A stretch of DNA of 64,000 nucleotides from the NCBI RefSeq assembly GCF_000331025.1, contig NC_020055.1:981870-1045869 (forward strand), given 5' to 3'. Below, piece after piece: positions 1-9,235 of the stretch; positions within the stretch are counted from its first letter, which is position 1; every line of letters begins with the position of its first letter. Under the pieces are notes generated by a model. That model made no database searches and had not been told where the DNA came from. It saw only the letters and a list, made by a program, of their open reading frames with translations. Position numbers and translations under genes: made by a program. This DNA is from Maridesulfovibrio hydrothermalis AM13 = DSM 14728. Its GTDB lineage: Bacteria > Desulfobacterota > Desulfovibrionia > Desulfovibrionales > Desulfovibrionaceae.

Positions 1-400
1 GTCTAAGCCCCACAGATAAAATATTGCAGACCGAACCGCCCTGACCGACCATAATATCCTCTTCTCCACCCTGATTGAGGATCTGAAAATCAACCTGCAG
101 CTTCTTATCCCTGATGGATGCAACAGCCTTGACTTCACGGTCCTGACCTAAAATTTCTCTTATGGCATGGGTCAGGTTTGTTTCCAGTTCACTTAGAAGT
201 TCACCAAACAAGGCCGTAGACAGCTCTTCCAGCTTTGTAGCTGCAACAGGAGCAAGCTCTAAAAATTCATCCACAGCTTGATATTCCTGCCGCAAAGACA
301 GCCAGTCATCCACCCGCGACGATGCACGGGCCGCAATACGGTCAGCCCTGCGCTCCAAAGCTTCTAAAGCCGGAAGTTCTGATGTGCTGTTATGTTCCAT
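1..400 (-). CDS. Rad50/SbcC-like C-terminal ATPase half (partial)
   Basis: Only the first 133 codons lie in the window; the gene continues past the left edge. It starts at the ATG at 400-398 and overlaps the upstream coiled-coil gene by 11 bases. The N-terminal part is rich in Glu, Leu and Ala and looks helical. Near the edge it reads GQGGSVCNILSVGLR, which resembles the ABC signature motif that precedes Walker B in Rad50/SMC-type ATPases. With the Walker A protein and a metallophosphatase encoded upstream in the same operon, it is probably the C-terminal half of a split Rad50-like ATPase. The Walker B motif would lie outside the window, so the role is inferred. Confidence 0.6.
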   Translation of the reverse strand, partial: MEHNSTSELPALEALERRADRIAARASSRVDDWLSLRQEYQAVDEFLELAPVAATKLEELSTALFGELLSELETNLTHAIREILGQDREVKAVASIRDKKLQVDFQILNQGGEEDIMVGQGGSVCNILSVGLR

Positions 401-752
401 TATTCAGCTCCGCAGACTTGGCGGGGCGTGAGGTTTGATGCGCTTCAAGCTTTTGAAGGCCGTCCATGATGGAGGTGATATGCGCACGATACTCGGCAAC
501 AAGTCTGGCGTTGCCTGCCTTTTTTTCTTCGAGAAGTCGGCCAAGCTCCTGCGGGTCGGCTGTGCCGTACTGCGTTTTTGCCTGTGCTTCAAGCTCTGCA
601 AGCTGACGTCCGATATTGTCAAGGTTCTGTTCAGTGCGCACTTTATCTTCACGCAGCCGTTCGTACTGCTGTTTGAGCTGAGCCAGTTCACGCTCTAAGC
701 CGTTTCCGCCCTGATTCATGCTGTTTCCGTTTGCTCCATTACCCATTACCAT
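390..752 (-). CDS. small coiled-coil protein of the split Rad50/Mre11 operon
   Basis: A 120-residue protein starting at the ATG at 752-750; an earlier in-frame start at 809 would reach further into the upstream gene. A Gly/Asn-rich N-terminus (about residues 1-18) is followed by a long amphipathic heptad-like helix (about 18-60, LERELAQLKQQYERLREDK and onward), a break, and a second helix to about 108. It overlaps the end of the metallophosphatase gene by 14 bases and the start of the next gene by 11, so all are probably translated together. It may supply part of the coiled-coil arm or a linker between ATPase halves. No family was recognised and the function is inferred from context only. Confidence 0.6.
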   Translation of the reverse strand: MVMGNGANGNSMNQGGNGLERELAQLKQQYERLREDKVRTEQNLDNIGRQLAELEAQAKTQYGTADPQELGRLLEEKKAGNARLVAEYRAHITSIMDGLQKLEAHQTSRPAKSAELNNGT

Positions 753-1695
753 CGGTAACCTCCGTATATAAATCCCAGATGAGTTTGCTTTCCGGTTCAT
801 CCGGATCAATATTTTCTTCCAGAAATTGTTTCAGCCCTGCGCCTTCATGAGTGCGTTTCCATGCAAGGCGTTCTAAACCCAGCAAAAATTTTGACTCAGC
901 AGCCTCGGCATCTTCCAGTTCAAGCGGAAAGTCCTGATCCGGAAAAACATCATAAAAATCACGGTGCGGTATGTCCCATTTTTCAAGATCTTTACAATCA
1001 GGAGTCCAGATTGCTCCTTGCGGACTGCGCTCAAAAGACCTTTGCGAAAAGACCATACGACTGATGTTTCCCGGATTGGCCCATGTTGTCATACCCTCAG
1101 TTACGGTCGATCGCGGCCCGTGAATATGTCCGTTGATAATCCAGTCAATTCCCGGTTTTTCCTTAATCGTATGCTGCTGTTTTTTGCAGTCAGGGAATGA
1201 AATATTATGATGAGTCAGCCATACTACTTTTATATACTGACCATCATCACGCTCAAATTTCCCGGGAATTGGAAACCCGTCAGGGGAAGCGGCGACAAGC
1301 ACCAGCCCCTGCGGAGTTTGCAGTTCAAAGGCCGGTCCGCCTTCACTCAACAGGCCGATTACTCCGGCAGCTTCAAGCACAGCCAGAGATACGTCAGAGG
1401 TAAAACGAGCCTGATATTTATCGTGATTACCTACCAGAACAAAAGGCTTATACCGGCCGAAAAGAGCAATCATATCCACCAGCAGGCTGTTTCCGTTATC
1501 ACGAGGCCAGTGAAACAGATCGCCGAGAATGACCGGAACCAGATCAAGCTTTACAGAATGCGCAAAGCAGGCTTCCAGCTTATTCAGAACATCCCCAGCA
1601 TAATCACCAAGACGCTGTCCCGGCGGAGTCGAAGCTATATGGGGATCGCCGATAAGAAAAAGTCCGTTCCCCTCTACTTTATCAAGATAACTCAT
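739..1695 (-). CDS. Mre11/SbcD-like metallophosphoesterase
   Basis: A 318-residue calcineurin-type phosphoesterase. Metal-binding motifs occur in the expected order: GDPH at 16-19, GDLFH at 58-62, GNHD at 89-92, THHN at 161-164 and GHIH at 189-192. This is the arrangement of Mre11/SbcD nucleases, which use two metal ions to cut DNA in complex with a Rad50/SbcC ATPase. The C-terminal 100 residues are acidic and unassigned. The chosen start (MSYLDKVEG) overlaps the end of the upstream ATPase gene by 14 bases; longer in-frame starts lie deep inside that gene. The operon position between two ATPase fragments supports a nuclease role, although substrate specificity cannot be read from sequence. 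Confidence 0.8.
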   Translation of the reverse strand: MSYLDKVEGNGLFLIGDPHIASTPPGQRLGDYAGDVLNKLEACFAHSVKLDLVPVILGDLFHWPRDNGNSLLVDMIALFGRYKPFVLVGNHDKYQARFTSDVSLAVLEAAGVIGLLSEGGPAFELQTPQGLVLVAASPDGFPIPGKFERDDGQYIKVVWLTHHNISFPDCKKQQHTIKEKPGIDWIINGHIHGPRSTVTEGMTTWANPGNISRMVFSQRSFERSPQGAIWTPDCKDLEKWDIPHRDFYDVFPDQDFPLELEDAEAAESKFLLGLERLAWKRTHEGAGLKQFLEENIDPDEPESKLIWDLYTEVTDGNG

Positions 1696-3025
1696 AAGCA
1701 GCCTCCCCGAGCAACTTATCCGCTTCAAGATCACCGCCGCACAGGGGGCAGTTGCCGATCTCGGCAAGCCGCTGCCCGATACGTTTTTTAAGCCGTTCAC
1801 TTGCCAAATCAAGATCGGCAAGACGCTTACGCATCTCATCCTGTGAAAGTTTCAGGGACGAAATATTATTTACAACCTGCATCAGCTGTGAATCTTCAAA
1901 AAGCTCAGGCGGAGAGGCAAGCGGAGCCAGCAGCGTTGCCCTTTTAGAAATATTATCCCTGAGAAAACGATTGCGGGACACATTGCTGATGGTTGCAGAC
2001 AGGGTTGCCACATCTTCCAGTTCAGGCGGCGAGCACAAGGGTGACAGCAGATTCAGCCGGTTGTCCTGAAACAAATCTGCCGCAGAGAGTTGCTTTTGAC
2101 GTGCAATATCAGCTTCTAACCGCTGTACCGGATACAACTCCGGCTGCGGCTTTAGTCCCTCCAAAGAGGCTGCCCTGCTCTTCAAACTTTCGCCCTTTTG
2201 ACGCAAACTCTGCATACGGCTCACGGCAACTTCAAGCGGAGCGGTTGGAAAAAGTTCAGGTCCGGGTTGTAAAACTGCCAGTTCCTTTTCCCGTGCGGAA
2301 AGGTTTGAATAAGTATTTTCAAGCTCCCCCTTACGCCGCAAAAAGGTTTCGATAGCGGGAATCTCATCAGCAAGTTTATCTGCCTGCCCTTTCAGTTCAC
2401 GAGCCGATTCAAGCTCCAGATTTACAAGCGGTAAATCCTGTAGACCGTCCAATTCATCTGATATTTGAGCCATTTTCTGCTGCTGAAATTTCTTATCCCG
2501 TTTAGCGGTACGGACACGCCCCTTCAGCTCGGTCTGCATCGCCAGCAGGTGTGAACCTTCGGAAGATGAAGCAAAAAACTGCGCCGCAACCGACGCTGGC
2601 TGATCAAGCAGAAAAATAGGATTGCGCTGATTACCGATATGAACATCCAGCGATTTATCCCCCTCAAGAGGGACATGGTTGAGACGCAAAATATTAAGAA
2701 TATCCTCTGGCGGCTTACGCCCGAACTTGGCATAAACTTCCGCCTCTTCTGCCCCGGGCTTAAAAACTTCATACCAGGCCGTGGCTTTTTTACGAACCCA
2801 GACCACGCGAGTACCGTCATCCATCTCCAGTTCAACTCGCGCAACTTTAGCCCCGTGGCGAATAAAATGTTTGGGCAGGGGATTCGTTGCAATACAACGC
2901 AATGCCTCAACAACAGAAGATTTTCCACTGTTATTAGGGCCGGTAAGGACGGTCATGCCCGCGCCAAGTTCAATCTCGGTCTCAGCGTGGGCAAGAAAAT
3001 TTTTGAGTGTAATTTTTTTGATCAT
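1682..3025 (-). CDS. Rad50/SbcC-like N-terminal ATPase half with zinc-hook-like end
   Basis: A 447-residue protein. Residues 1-45 carry the N-terminal strand and Walker A motif of Rad50/RecF/SMC-type ATPases (GPNNSGKSS, 29-37). A helical arm follows. Residues 254-409 are four tandem 39-residue repeats, each opening with xxPEL at 254, 293, 332 and 371. The chain ends soon after CPLC (426-429), which looks like one half of a Rad50 zinc hook. No signature motif or Walker B is present; complete SbcC proteins are about 1000 residues and contain both ATPase halves. This is therefore a split form, first in a minus-strand operon with a Mre11-like nuclease, a coiled-coil protein and a probable C-terminal half. 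Confidence 0.75.
   Translation of the reverse strand: MIKKITLKNFLAHAETEIELGAGMTVLTGPNNSGKSSVVEALRCIATNPLPKHFIRHGAKVARVELEMDDGTRVVWVRKKATAWYEVFKPGAEEAEVYAKFGRKPPEDILNILRLNHVPLEGDKSLDVHIGNQRNPIFLLDQPASVAAQFFASSSEGSHLLAMQTELKGRVRTAKRDKKFQQQKMAQISDELDGLQDLPLVNLELESARELKGQADKLADEIPAIETFLRRKGELENTYSNLSAREKELAVLQPGPELFPTAPLEVAVSRMQSLRQKGESLKSRAASLEGLKPQPELYPVQRLEADIARQKQLSAADLFQDNRLNLLSPLCSPPELEDVATLSATISNVSRNRFLRDNISKRATLLAPLASPPELFEDSQLMQVVNNISSLKLSQDEMRKRLADLDLASERLKKRIGQRLAEIGNCPLCGGDLEADKLLGEAAYELS
1799..2266 (-). repeat. four tandem 39-residue coding repeats in the Rad50-like arm
   Basis: Residues 254-409 of the ATPase half divide into units starting PGPEL, PQPEL, SPPEL and SPPEL, spaced exactly 39 residues apart. 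After the PEL core each unit has a Leu near position 11, hydrophobic positions through a helix, and usually a Leu-rich end (SLEGLK, NLLSPL, TLLAPL). The fourth unit blends into the helix leading to CPLC. The DNA is diverged between units, so these are old protein repeats rather than recent duplications. Confidence 0.75.
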
Positions 3026-3219
3026 TATGTCTTCAGCGCCCCTTCGGGTTCCAGAGCGAAACTACTTTTGTAAAAGTTTTTCAACTCTGAACTCCCCCCT
3101 TCAAAACCTTTCAGCAGTATATTGCCAGCTTATGAAAATTCAACTCATGAGGAACAAAGAGTGTTATCGCTATGGAAAAGCAAGTGCAACTTTAAAACAC
3201 CAACTTTGCCCCTGTAAAC

Positions 3220-3945
3220 CTACTTCGCAATAAATGAACAATATTCAACAGAATCAACAGCTACATCACCACTTTCATCAAAAAGAATAACCGGAGGTTC
3301 AAGCACCAGCCCCGGTTTACCGTTTTTCACGGCTTCCACCAGAACGACTTTGGCAGGGGCATTAATACGCCCGTGAACAAGTTTCATGCGTTTCGGTTCA
3401 AGTTTATGTGCGATTAAAGAGTTGACCAGTCCGGCGAGCCTTTCCGCAAGAAATACAAAACATACTCTGCCCCGATTACGAACCATACGGGCAGCGGTTG
3501 CAGAAAACGCATTCAGATCCGCTTCCACTTCGAAACGGGCTTTATTTTTTTCCATGTCAGGACAGGCACAACCTCGACCTTCTGTTCTATATGGAGGATT
3601 AGATACAACCAGATCATAACTTTCGGCTGGAGCAAAATCAGGCGTGCAGACGTCACCCTGCAAAATTTTTATTTGATCAGCAAAACCAAGCTTGGCAACG
3701 TTATTTTCCGCTGCGGCGACCATCTCAGGATTTAGATCTATTCCGGTGATGCTGAGAGCCTTCCCTTTATTGCGCAACATGATGCCAAGCGGAATAACGC
3801 CGCTTCCGGTGCCGAGATCAAGAATTCTTCCTTTCGACGGCACTGACACAAAACTGCTGATCAGCAAGGAGTCAGTAGAAAAACGAAATCCCGTCTCCGG
3901 CTGCTCAAGGCCACGCGGAAAATATTTTCGTGCTTCTCCGTACAT
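3220..3945 (-). CDS. tRNA1(Val) A37 N6-methyltransferase-like protein
   Basis: A 241-residue class I SAM-dependent methyltransferase. It has the SAM-binding DLGTGSG (43-49), an acidic loop ending GID (68-70) and the N6-adenine/N5-glutamine methylase motif NPPY (116-119). The order, and the N-terminal phrase on a fixed set of bases (FRFSTDSLLISSF), match the YfiC/TrmN6 group that methylates A37 of tRNA. The start is the ATG at 3945-3943 because GGAGAG lies eight bases upstream; a TTG start at 3972 lacks this. It is separated by about 195 bases from the ATPase operon and by about 60 from murJ. The exact RNA target is inferred from the family. Confidence 0.75.
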   Translation of the reverse strand: MYGEARKYFPRGLEQPETGFRFSTDSLLISSFVSVPSKGRILDLGTGSGVIPLGIMLRNKGKALSITGIDLNPEMVAAAENNVAKLGFADQIKILQGDVCTPDFAPAESYDLVVSNPPYRTEGRGCACPDMEKNKARFEVEADLNAFSATAARMVRNRGRVCFVFLAERLAGLVNSLIAHKLEPKRMKLVHGRINAPAKVVLVEAVKNGKPGLVLEPPVILFDESGDVAVDSVEYCSFIAK

Positions 3946-4007
3946 AAAACAATCTCTCCGAATACTCTCCAAGTACCCTGCGGGGTCCAGAGAACTTTTG
4001 TATCAAA

Positions 4008-5531
4008 CTAACCCTTTCCACGCCGCAAAGCACCCATCAACATGCGGGCATCGTCTGACTTCAGCACAAGTGATCCTGCGGCGTAAATTACTATCCAGAC
4101 CGGAATAAGGACAAACCAGAGTATATCATACGCAGATGTGTACCATGCTCCCGCCCCGATCAGCGCGCTCAAAAAAAGACTCTTAAAAACACTTAGACAT
4201 GGCAGCGGTGAAACCTTTGTCCTGAACCACACAATGGTTGCAAGCAGCAGACAATTGAGCATAGATGAGATTGAAACCGCCAATGCCAGCCCCACATGGG
4301 CAATATGCTGCATCAAAAAATATCCAGCACCAACATTCACAATCAAGCACAAGATAGCAACTTTGACCGGAGTTTTGGTGTCTTCCTGTGCATAAAAAGC
4401 TGAAACCAAAGGACGGGACATGGCAATAAACGGCAGACCGACTCCGTAAGCCATCAAAGCCTGAGCTGTTGCCGTTACGGCTCCTGCATCAAAAGCACCG
4501 CGCTCAAAAAGCAATTCAATTAAGGGATGCGCAAGAGAAATCAACCCCGCCATTGCCGGAAGGCTGATAAAAAGAGTCAGTCCCACAGTCTGCTTAAGCG
4601 TATCGGCAAATTCACGCTGCTTACCTTCGACCCACAAAGCTGACAGACTCGGCAGGGCCGCCGTTCCGACTGCAATACCGAAAATACCGAGCGGAAACTG
4701 CACCAGTCGATCAGAATAATATAGATATGAAACACTGCCTACAGGTAGAAAAGAAGCCAGTAAAGTTCCCAGTGCCACATTGATCTGATAAACCGCCGCG
4801 CCTAATACGGTAGGCAGCATCAGGCTGCCCATCCGCTTAACTCCCGGATTATCAAGACTGTGCCTGCCGCGCCAGTTAAGCCCCAGCCGTTTAAGGTAAG
4901 GCTGCTGCAACATCCATTGCAGAACCCCGCCGATAAGCACACCCCAGGCCATAAACAGAGCCACACTGTTTCCAGTGAAATAACCGACCAGTGCCGAACC
5001 GATCAAAGCCACATTCAATGCACATGGAGCCAGTGCTGGAGCCAGAAAATGCCCCATACTATTCAAAATCCCCATGCAAAGCGCAACACCGCAAATAAAA
5101 ATTACATATGGAAAACAGAGTCTTACCAGCTCAACTGTAAGAGACATCAGTTCCGGATTGCGGTCAAATCCCGGTGCAATCATCAGCACCAGCGGCTTTG
5201 CAAAAACAACCGCCAGCAAAGTAATTCCGCCCAGCACAATAAGCAGCCAGACCAATGCCGAACGAGCCATTTCAAAGGCAGCTTCTTCGCCCTGTTCTCT
5301 GCGAACACGGCTGAAAACCGGAACAAAGGCCATCGTGAGCGAACCTTCGCCAAACAGTCGTCTAAGCAGATTAGGTATGCGAAATGCCACAAAAAAAGCG
5401 TCCGCAGGCATCCCCGCCCCAAGTGCAAACGCAACAATAAGATCCCTGACAAAGCCAAGGATTCTGGAAAGCAATGTTGCTCCGGCAACAACCGAGGCAT
5501 TGCGGACTATCTTACCGGTTTCAGCAGTCAT
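4008..5531 (-). CDS. murJ: lipid II flippase MurJ
   Basis: A 507-residue polytopic membrane protein of the MviN/MurJ family, which moves lipid II across the inner membrane for peptidoglycan synthesis. The N-terminus has the family block LSRILGFVRDLIVA and then FRIPNLLRRLFGEGS near residues 48-62, followed by about 14 hydrophobic segments. The length is typical. It lies 21 bases downstream of mutM on the same strand, so the two may be co-transcribed. Nothing appears truncated. Confidence 0.93.
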   Translation of the reverse strand: MTAETGKIVRNASVVAGATLLSRILGFVRDLIVAFALGAGMPADAFFVAFRIPNLLRRLFGEGSLTMAFVPVFSRVRREQGEEAAFEMARSALVWLLIVLGGITLLAVVFAKPLVLMIAPGFDRNPELMSLTVELVRLCFPYVIFICGVALCMGILNSMGHFLAPALAPCALNVALIGSALVGYFTGNSVALFMAWGVLIGGVLQWMLQQPYLKRLGLNWRGRHSLDNPGVKRMGSLMLPTVLGAAVYQINVALGTLLASFLPVGSVSYLYYSDRLVQFPLGIFGIAVGTAALPSLSALWVEGKQREFADTLKQTVGLTLFISLPAMAGLISLAHPLIELLFERGAFDAGAVTATAQALMAYGVGLPFIAMSRPLVSAFYAQEDTKTPVKVAILCLIVNVGAGYFLMQHIAHVGLALAVSISSMLNCLLLATIVWFRTKVSPLPCLSVFKSLFLSALIGAGAWYTSAYDILWFVLIPVWIVIYAAGSLVLKSDDARMLMGALRRGKG

Positions 5532-5552
5532 ATGAAAAATTGAAATTACAGA

Positions 5553-6377
5553 TTAGTCTTCCAGCTTCTGGCATTTACTGCAAAAAGTTGTGCTTCGTCC
5601 GGCGACAGTTGCGCCCTCAAAAATATGGCCGCAATCAGGGCAGGGTTCGCCTTTTTTCCCGTATACCTTGAAACTGTTCTGAAATCCGCCTGCATCACCT
5701 CCTGCATCAACGTAATCACGAATGGAGCTTCCGTTTTCGCTGATGGCCTGCTTAAGCACAGACTGCACTTCGCTGAAAAGTTTTTCAAGAGAATCTTTAG
5801 AAAGATCGGATGCTTTGGCTTTAGGGTGAATTCCGGAACGGAATAAAGATTCGTCAGCGTAGATGTTGCCGACTCCGGCTACCACTGACTGATTTAAAAG
5901 CAGCCCTTTGATCTGGGCTTTACGTCCTTCGATGCGTTCAGCCAGAGCTGCGGCGGTTGTTTCAAGAGGCTCGGGACCGAGGTTGCGGTAGAAATCCCAG
6001 TCTTGCAGTTCTTCATTGTTAAGAGCACGCACTTCACCGAACTTGCGGGTATCATGAAATTCAATTGATCCGCCATCAGCCAGACCGAAAACAAGGCGGG
6101 TATGAGTATCCGGGCTGGTTGCTCCTTCATGAGCAAGCACCCTTCCAGTCATTTTCAGATGAAAGGTAATATGCAGATCCTCCCCCAGATCCATTATAAG
6201 CAGCTTTGCACGTCTGTGAACACGGGTAATCTCCTCTCCGGCTACTCTGGACGAAAAAAGATACCACGGCATTTTTACAGAGCTGTGATTGAGTATTTTA
6301 ACGGATTCAATGGTTTTTCCTACCAATGCTTCGGATAAACCTCTGGAAATAACTTCTACTTCTGGTAATTCTGGCAT
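5553..6377 (-). CDS. mutM: formamidopyrimidine-DNA glycosylase MutM
   Basis: A 274-residue Fpg/MutM glycosylase that removes oxidised purines such as 8-oxoguanine and nicks the abasic site. It begins MPELPEVE, where Pro2 is the Schiff-base nucleophile and Glu3 is catalytic. Lys58 falls in [16 protein letters not shown] is intact, and the C-terminal zinc finger has Cys246, Cys249, Cys266 and Cys269 with Arg261 between. All key residues are present and the length is standard. It lies between the ChaN-type lipoprotein gene and murJ. Confidence 0.95.
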   Translation of the reverse strand: MPELPEVEVISRGLSEALVGKTIESVKILNHSSVKMPWYLFSSRVAGEEITRVHRRAKLLIMDLGEDLHITFHLKMTGRVLAHEGATSPDTHTRLVFGLADGGSIEFHDTRKFGEVRALNNEELQDWDFYRNLGPEPLETTAAALAERIEGRKAQIKGLLLNQSVVAGVGNIYADESLFRSGIHPKAKASDLSKDSLEKLFSEVQSVLKQAISENGSSIRDYVDAGGDAGGFQNSFKVYGKKGEPCPDCGHIFEGATVAGRSTTFCSKCQKLED

Positions 6378-6405
6378 TTTATCTTTCCTGAAATATGTAA
6401 GGTGA

Positions 6406-7590
6406 TTATTTTTCTTTTTTCATACGCTGAAGCAGCCCGATATCAAGATCAAAAACTTCGCCCCTTCTGTCCATAGTAAAAATTAAGGGGCTGTTCTCTT
6501 TGTGGGCCTTGGCTCCGGCCATGTGCATAGCAGACAAACTTGTAACGGGGATGCCTTGCGCTTTGACTATAATATCTCCGGGACGAATTCCCTTTTGATA
6601 GGCTTTACGGTCACGTTTAACAGCAGTTATCACCGCACGGCCCAGACGCATTTCAACGGTCATGCCCATTCTGCTCTCATAAGATGGCGGACAGTAGAAA
6701 AATGAATCAGCGGCTGAAGGGTAAAATTTATCCCCACGCCAAGGCATGATGATTGTAACTCCGGCTTGCGGATCTAGCACTTTAAGCCGGCGGGCAATGC
6801 CCCAGCCGTGCTCGACATGTCCACCGCCGGCAAGAATGATTACCGGATGACCGGAGCTTTTACGTAAATTCACAGCTTTCTCCGCCATGGCTGTATCCCA
6901 GAGGGACTGTACCAGAAAAAAGCGTTCAACCTGTACGGGGTCGGCCGTATCACGGTTTGTATGCATGGCGAGGACTTCTTTAAGCCCTTCCTCCTGTTCG
7001 GGAGCGGGAGGGATAACTTTTTCAGGCAGCATAGCCCTATCCTCAGCGGACAACCCTTCCAAGCCTTTGTCGCGCACCTCTTTGGTGAGCCTGAAAGGAA
7101 AATTAAGTCCGGCAACAGTAAGCCGGCGGGCAGCAGCAAGTTCAAAAACAGGCCGGAACATATTGAAATCATAACGCCAGCCGTTTTCCCAGTCGAGTTC
7201 TCCGGGCAGATCATCAGTGCTGAGCTGTCCAAGATTGAATCGATTGAGGATGTCCTGTTTATCCGCTGTGACCATTTCAAGACCGATGGCAACTTTATTC
7301 CGGCCGCGGGTCAAGCCTTCAATAATTTCAAACTGAACCTTATGATCACAGACGCTGGTATGTCCCTCTCCGATAAGTACATAATCAGCCTTGGCGGCTT
7401 CGCTCATAAGTTTGTCAAATGGCAGCCTGTCGCCTACCGGATCAAGGAACTCCCCGGGACAGGGCAGGAAAGATACAGCCATTTCAGATGAAATATTCTT
7501 TTTCACACACCCTGCTCCGGCCATAAGAAAAAAAAGTGCGCAAAGGACCAAAAGGCCCTTTGCGCAAATATTGTTATTTTTCTGCACCAT
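6406..7590 (-). CDS. ChaN-family haem/iron-type lipoprotein with C-terminal PDZ domain
   Basis: A 394-residue protein with an N-terminal hydrophobic signal ending MAGAGC (Cys28), an imperfect lipobox. The middle part matches the ChaN/DUF399 family: [13 protein letters not shown] near 71-83, AIGLEM, and [11 protein letters not shown] further on. The last 90 residues form a PDZ-like domain ([19 protein letters not shown]). ChaN of Campylobacter binds haem and is iron-regulated; transfer of that role here is inference. The ATG at 7590 is preferred to an upstream TTG at 7629 because it gives a clean signal peptide and lies 13 bases after the PaaK-like gene, suggesting one transcript. Confidence 0.75.
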   Translation of the reverse strand: MVQKNNNICAKGLLVLCALFFLMAGAGCVKKNISSEMAVSFLPCPGEFLDPVGDRLPFDKLMSEAAKADYVLIGEGHTSVCDHKVQFEIIEGLTRGRNKVAIGLEMVTADKQDILNRFNLGQLSTDDLPGELDWENGWRYDFNMFRPVFELAAARRLTVAGLNFPFRLTKEVRDKGLEGLSAEDRAMLPEKVIPPAPEQEEGLKEVLAMHTNRDTADPVQVERFFLVQSLWDTAMAEKAVNLRKSSGHPVIILAGGGHVEHGWGIARRLKVLDPQAGVTIIMPWRGDKFYPSAADSFFYCPPSYESRMGMTVEMRLGRAVITAVKRDRKAYQKGIRPGDIIVKAQGIPVTSLSAMHMAGAKAHKENSPLIFTMDRRGEVFDLDIGLLQRMKKEK

Positions 7591-7603
7591 GCAAGATACC
7601 GGG

Positions 7604-8869
7604 CTAATCCCAGATTCGCTTATCTTCAATGGGTCTGATCTGCGGAGGCAGTGAGCCGGGAGTCAAAACCTTGAGGATAGGACGCAGTTTGATCTTCTCA
7701 CGGAACATGTGCAGCAGCTCATCTTCACGCTTGAAGTTTGAAACCTCAATATTGAGGATCATTTCATCAATTCCACCGGGGTTGGTAACTTCAATCTGCC
7801 AGCGTTTAACTTCTTCGAAGTGAGCCATAACCTGCTCCACCTGATGAGGATAGACAAACATCCCCTTAATACGGGCAGTTGTATCTACGCGGCCGACAAT
7901 GTTGCCGAGGCGGGGTGTAGAACGTCCGCAAGGACAGGGAGAACGGTCAATGTAGCTCAGGTCGCCGGTAGCAAGTCTGATGAGCGGGTAGGTTTTGTTG
8001 AAGGCGGTGATAACAATCTCACCAACTTCGCCGTCCTTAAGAGGAATACCGGTATCAGGATGGCAGATTTCAACAAAAGCACGGTTGGTGATGTGCAGAC
8101 CGTTTTTATGGTAGCACTCATAACCGATACAACCTACGTCTGCGGTTCCGTAACCCTGACGCATGATCAGATCGAATTTTTTCTCAAGAGAAGAACGGAC
8201 TTTCTCAGAAAATTTTTCACCGGTAACAAATGCAACCTCAAGATAGAGGTCTTTGCGCAGGTTAAGACCGGCCTCTTCCGCTTTCTGGGCAAGATGCATA
8301 AGATAGCTGGGAGTGCCGACATAACCGGTAACTCTCAGTTTCTGCATGATTTCAAGCTGGCTGTTGGTAGAACCGGGGCCGGCGGGAATCACTGCACAAT
8401 TAAGATTGCGCAGGGGTTCTTCAAACATGAGTCCGGCAGGGGCAAGATGATAGTTGAAAGTGATCTGAGCAACATCGCCGGAACGGAATCCGGCTGCATA
8501 GAACCCTTCAGTCCATCCCCAGTAATCATCACTGCGGTCTTCAGGATCAAAAATCGGTCCGGGAGACAGAAAAATACGGCGCAGTTCGCCGAGATCTTTG
8601 GTGAGCAGTCCGCCGAGACGCGGTCCCATGGATTGAAGAAAGATAAGCTCTTTCTTCTTTAAAATAGGTATATGTTTAAGATCAGCAAGTTCTTTAAACT
8701 TATCAACCTGAAACTGAGCTCTGTCGAAGCGTTTTTTTACATCTTCAGAATAACGATAGGCATAGGTCAGAAGTTCTTTAAGCTGCAAGGCGCAATATTG
8801 GCGTCTTTCACCTTCATCAAGTACTTCACGACGGCTGAAGATGCCTTCGGTACGATCTTTACGAGTCAT
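7604..8869 (-). CDS. PaaK-like phenylacetate/aryl-CoA ligase
   Basis: A 421-residue adenylate-forming enzyme of the phenylacetate-CoA ligase family, which activates a carboxylic acid with ATP and joins it to CoA. The middle region has MRQGYGTADVGCIGYEC and the C-terminal domain has SPCPCGRSTPRLGNIVGRVD, typical of PaaK. The ATG at 8869 follows GGAGGAAACC at good spacing. No phenylacetate pathway genes are nearby. In anaerobes such stand-alone enzymes are often indole-acetate or aryl-acid CoA ligases, so the substrate is unknown. Confidence 0.8.
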   Translation of the reverse strand: MTRKDRTEGIFSRREVLDEGERRQYCALQLKELLTYAYRYSEDVKKRFDRAQFQVDKFKELADLKHIPILKKKELIFLQSMGPRLGGLLTKDLGELRRIFLSPGPIFDPEDRSDDYWGWTEGFYAAGFRSGDVAQITFNYHLAPAGLMFEEPLRNLNCAVIPAGPGSTNSQLEIMQKLRVTGYVGTPSYLMHLAQKAEEAGLNLRKDLYLEVAFVTGEKFSEKVRSSLEKKFDLIMRQGYGTADVGCIGYECYHKNGLHITNRAFVEICHPDTGIPLKDGEVGEIVITAFNKTYPLIRLATGDLSYIDRSPCPCGRSTPRLGNIVGRVDTTARIKGMFVYPHQVEQVMAHFEEVKRWQIEVTNPGGIDEMILNIEVSNFKREDELLHMFREKIKLRPILKVLTPGSLPPQIRPIEDKRIWD

Positions 8870-9093
8870 TTATAGGTTTCCTCCAAAATTTATTGCCAAG
8901 CGAAAAGCGCGCTCTCCACTCAGCCTAGGCAATATATGAAAATAAAACTCATATGTCAACTTTTTTCGAAATTACTTAACTATTACAGCATATTAAGAAC
9001 ATTCCCCTTAGTAGAGGCATAAACCTGCTCTATAATATCAATATACAAATCTAACATTAAAATCAAAAAAAACAAAGTTTTTACCTTTTTTGG

Positions 9094-9122
9094 TTGACAG
9101 GAAGGAGCAGTCTAGCTAAATC
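9094..9122 (+). promoter_or_regulatory. candidate sigma-70 promoter for the first tRNA-Lys
   Basis: A perfect -35 TTGACA (9094-9099) is followed after 17 bases by TAAATC (9117-9122), a weak -10. The tRNA begins 19 bases further on. Confidence 0.5.
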
Positions 9123-9140
9123 GTTCTTCGTTCACACGGA

Positions 9141-9216
9141 GGGGCGTTAACTCAGTCGGTAGAGTATCTGCCTTTTAAGCAGAGAGTCGCTGGTTCGAGC
9201 CCAGCACGCCCTACCA
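9141..9216 (+). tRNA. tRNA-Lys(UUU), copy 1
   Basis: A 76-base cloverleaf can be drawn by eye. The acceptor stem is GGGGCGT/ACGCCCT with a G-U first pair; the anticodon stem TCTGC/GCAGA encloses loop CTTTTAA, so the anticodon is TTT; the T arm is GCTGG-TTCGAGC-CCAGC; CCA is encoded. It is identical to two further copies downstream. Confidence 0.96.
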
Positions 9217-9235
9217 CCCGAACACTAAATACCTT

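Noticed and set aside
1641-1660. GCCGATAA match to the sigma-28 -10 inside the Mre11-like gene; others occur near 4926 and 26203
   Set aside because: No TAAA at the right distance and no gene start downstream; such octamers arise by chance in coding DNA.
1-3025. Prophage or phage recombination module, suggested by the split SbcCD-like genes
   Set aside because: No phage structural, integrase or lysis genes nearby, and the neighbouring genes are housekeeping genes with similar composition.
4860-5543. A 227-codon plus-strand open frame antisense to murJ
   Set aside because: Composition (very high Gln, His, Lys, Asn) is that of a shadow frame, and murJ is certain on the other strand.
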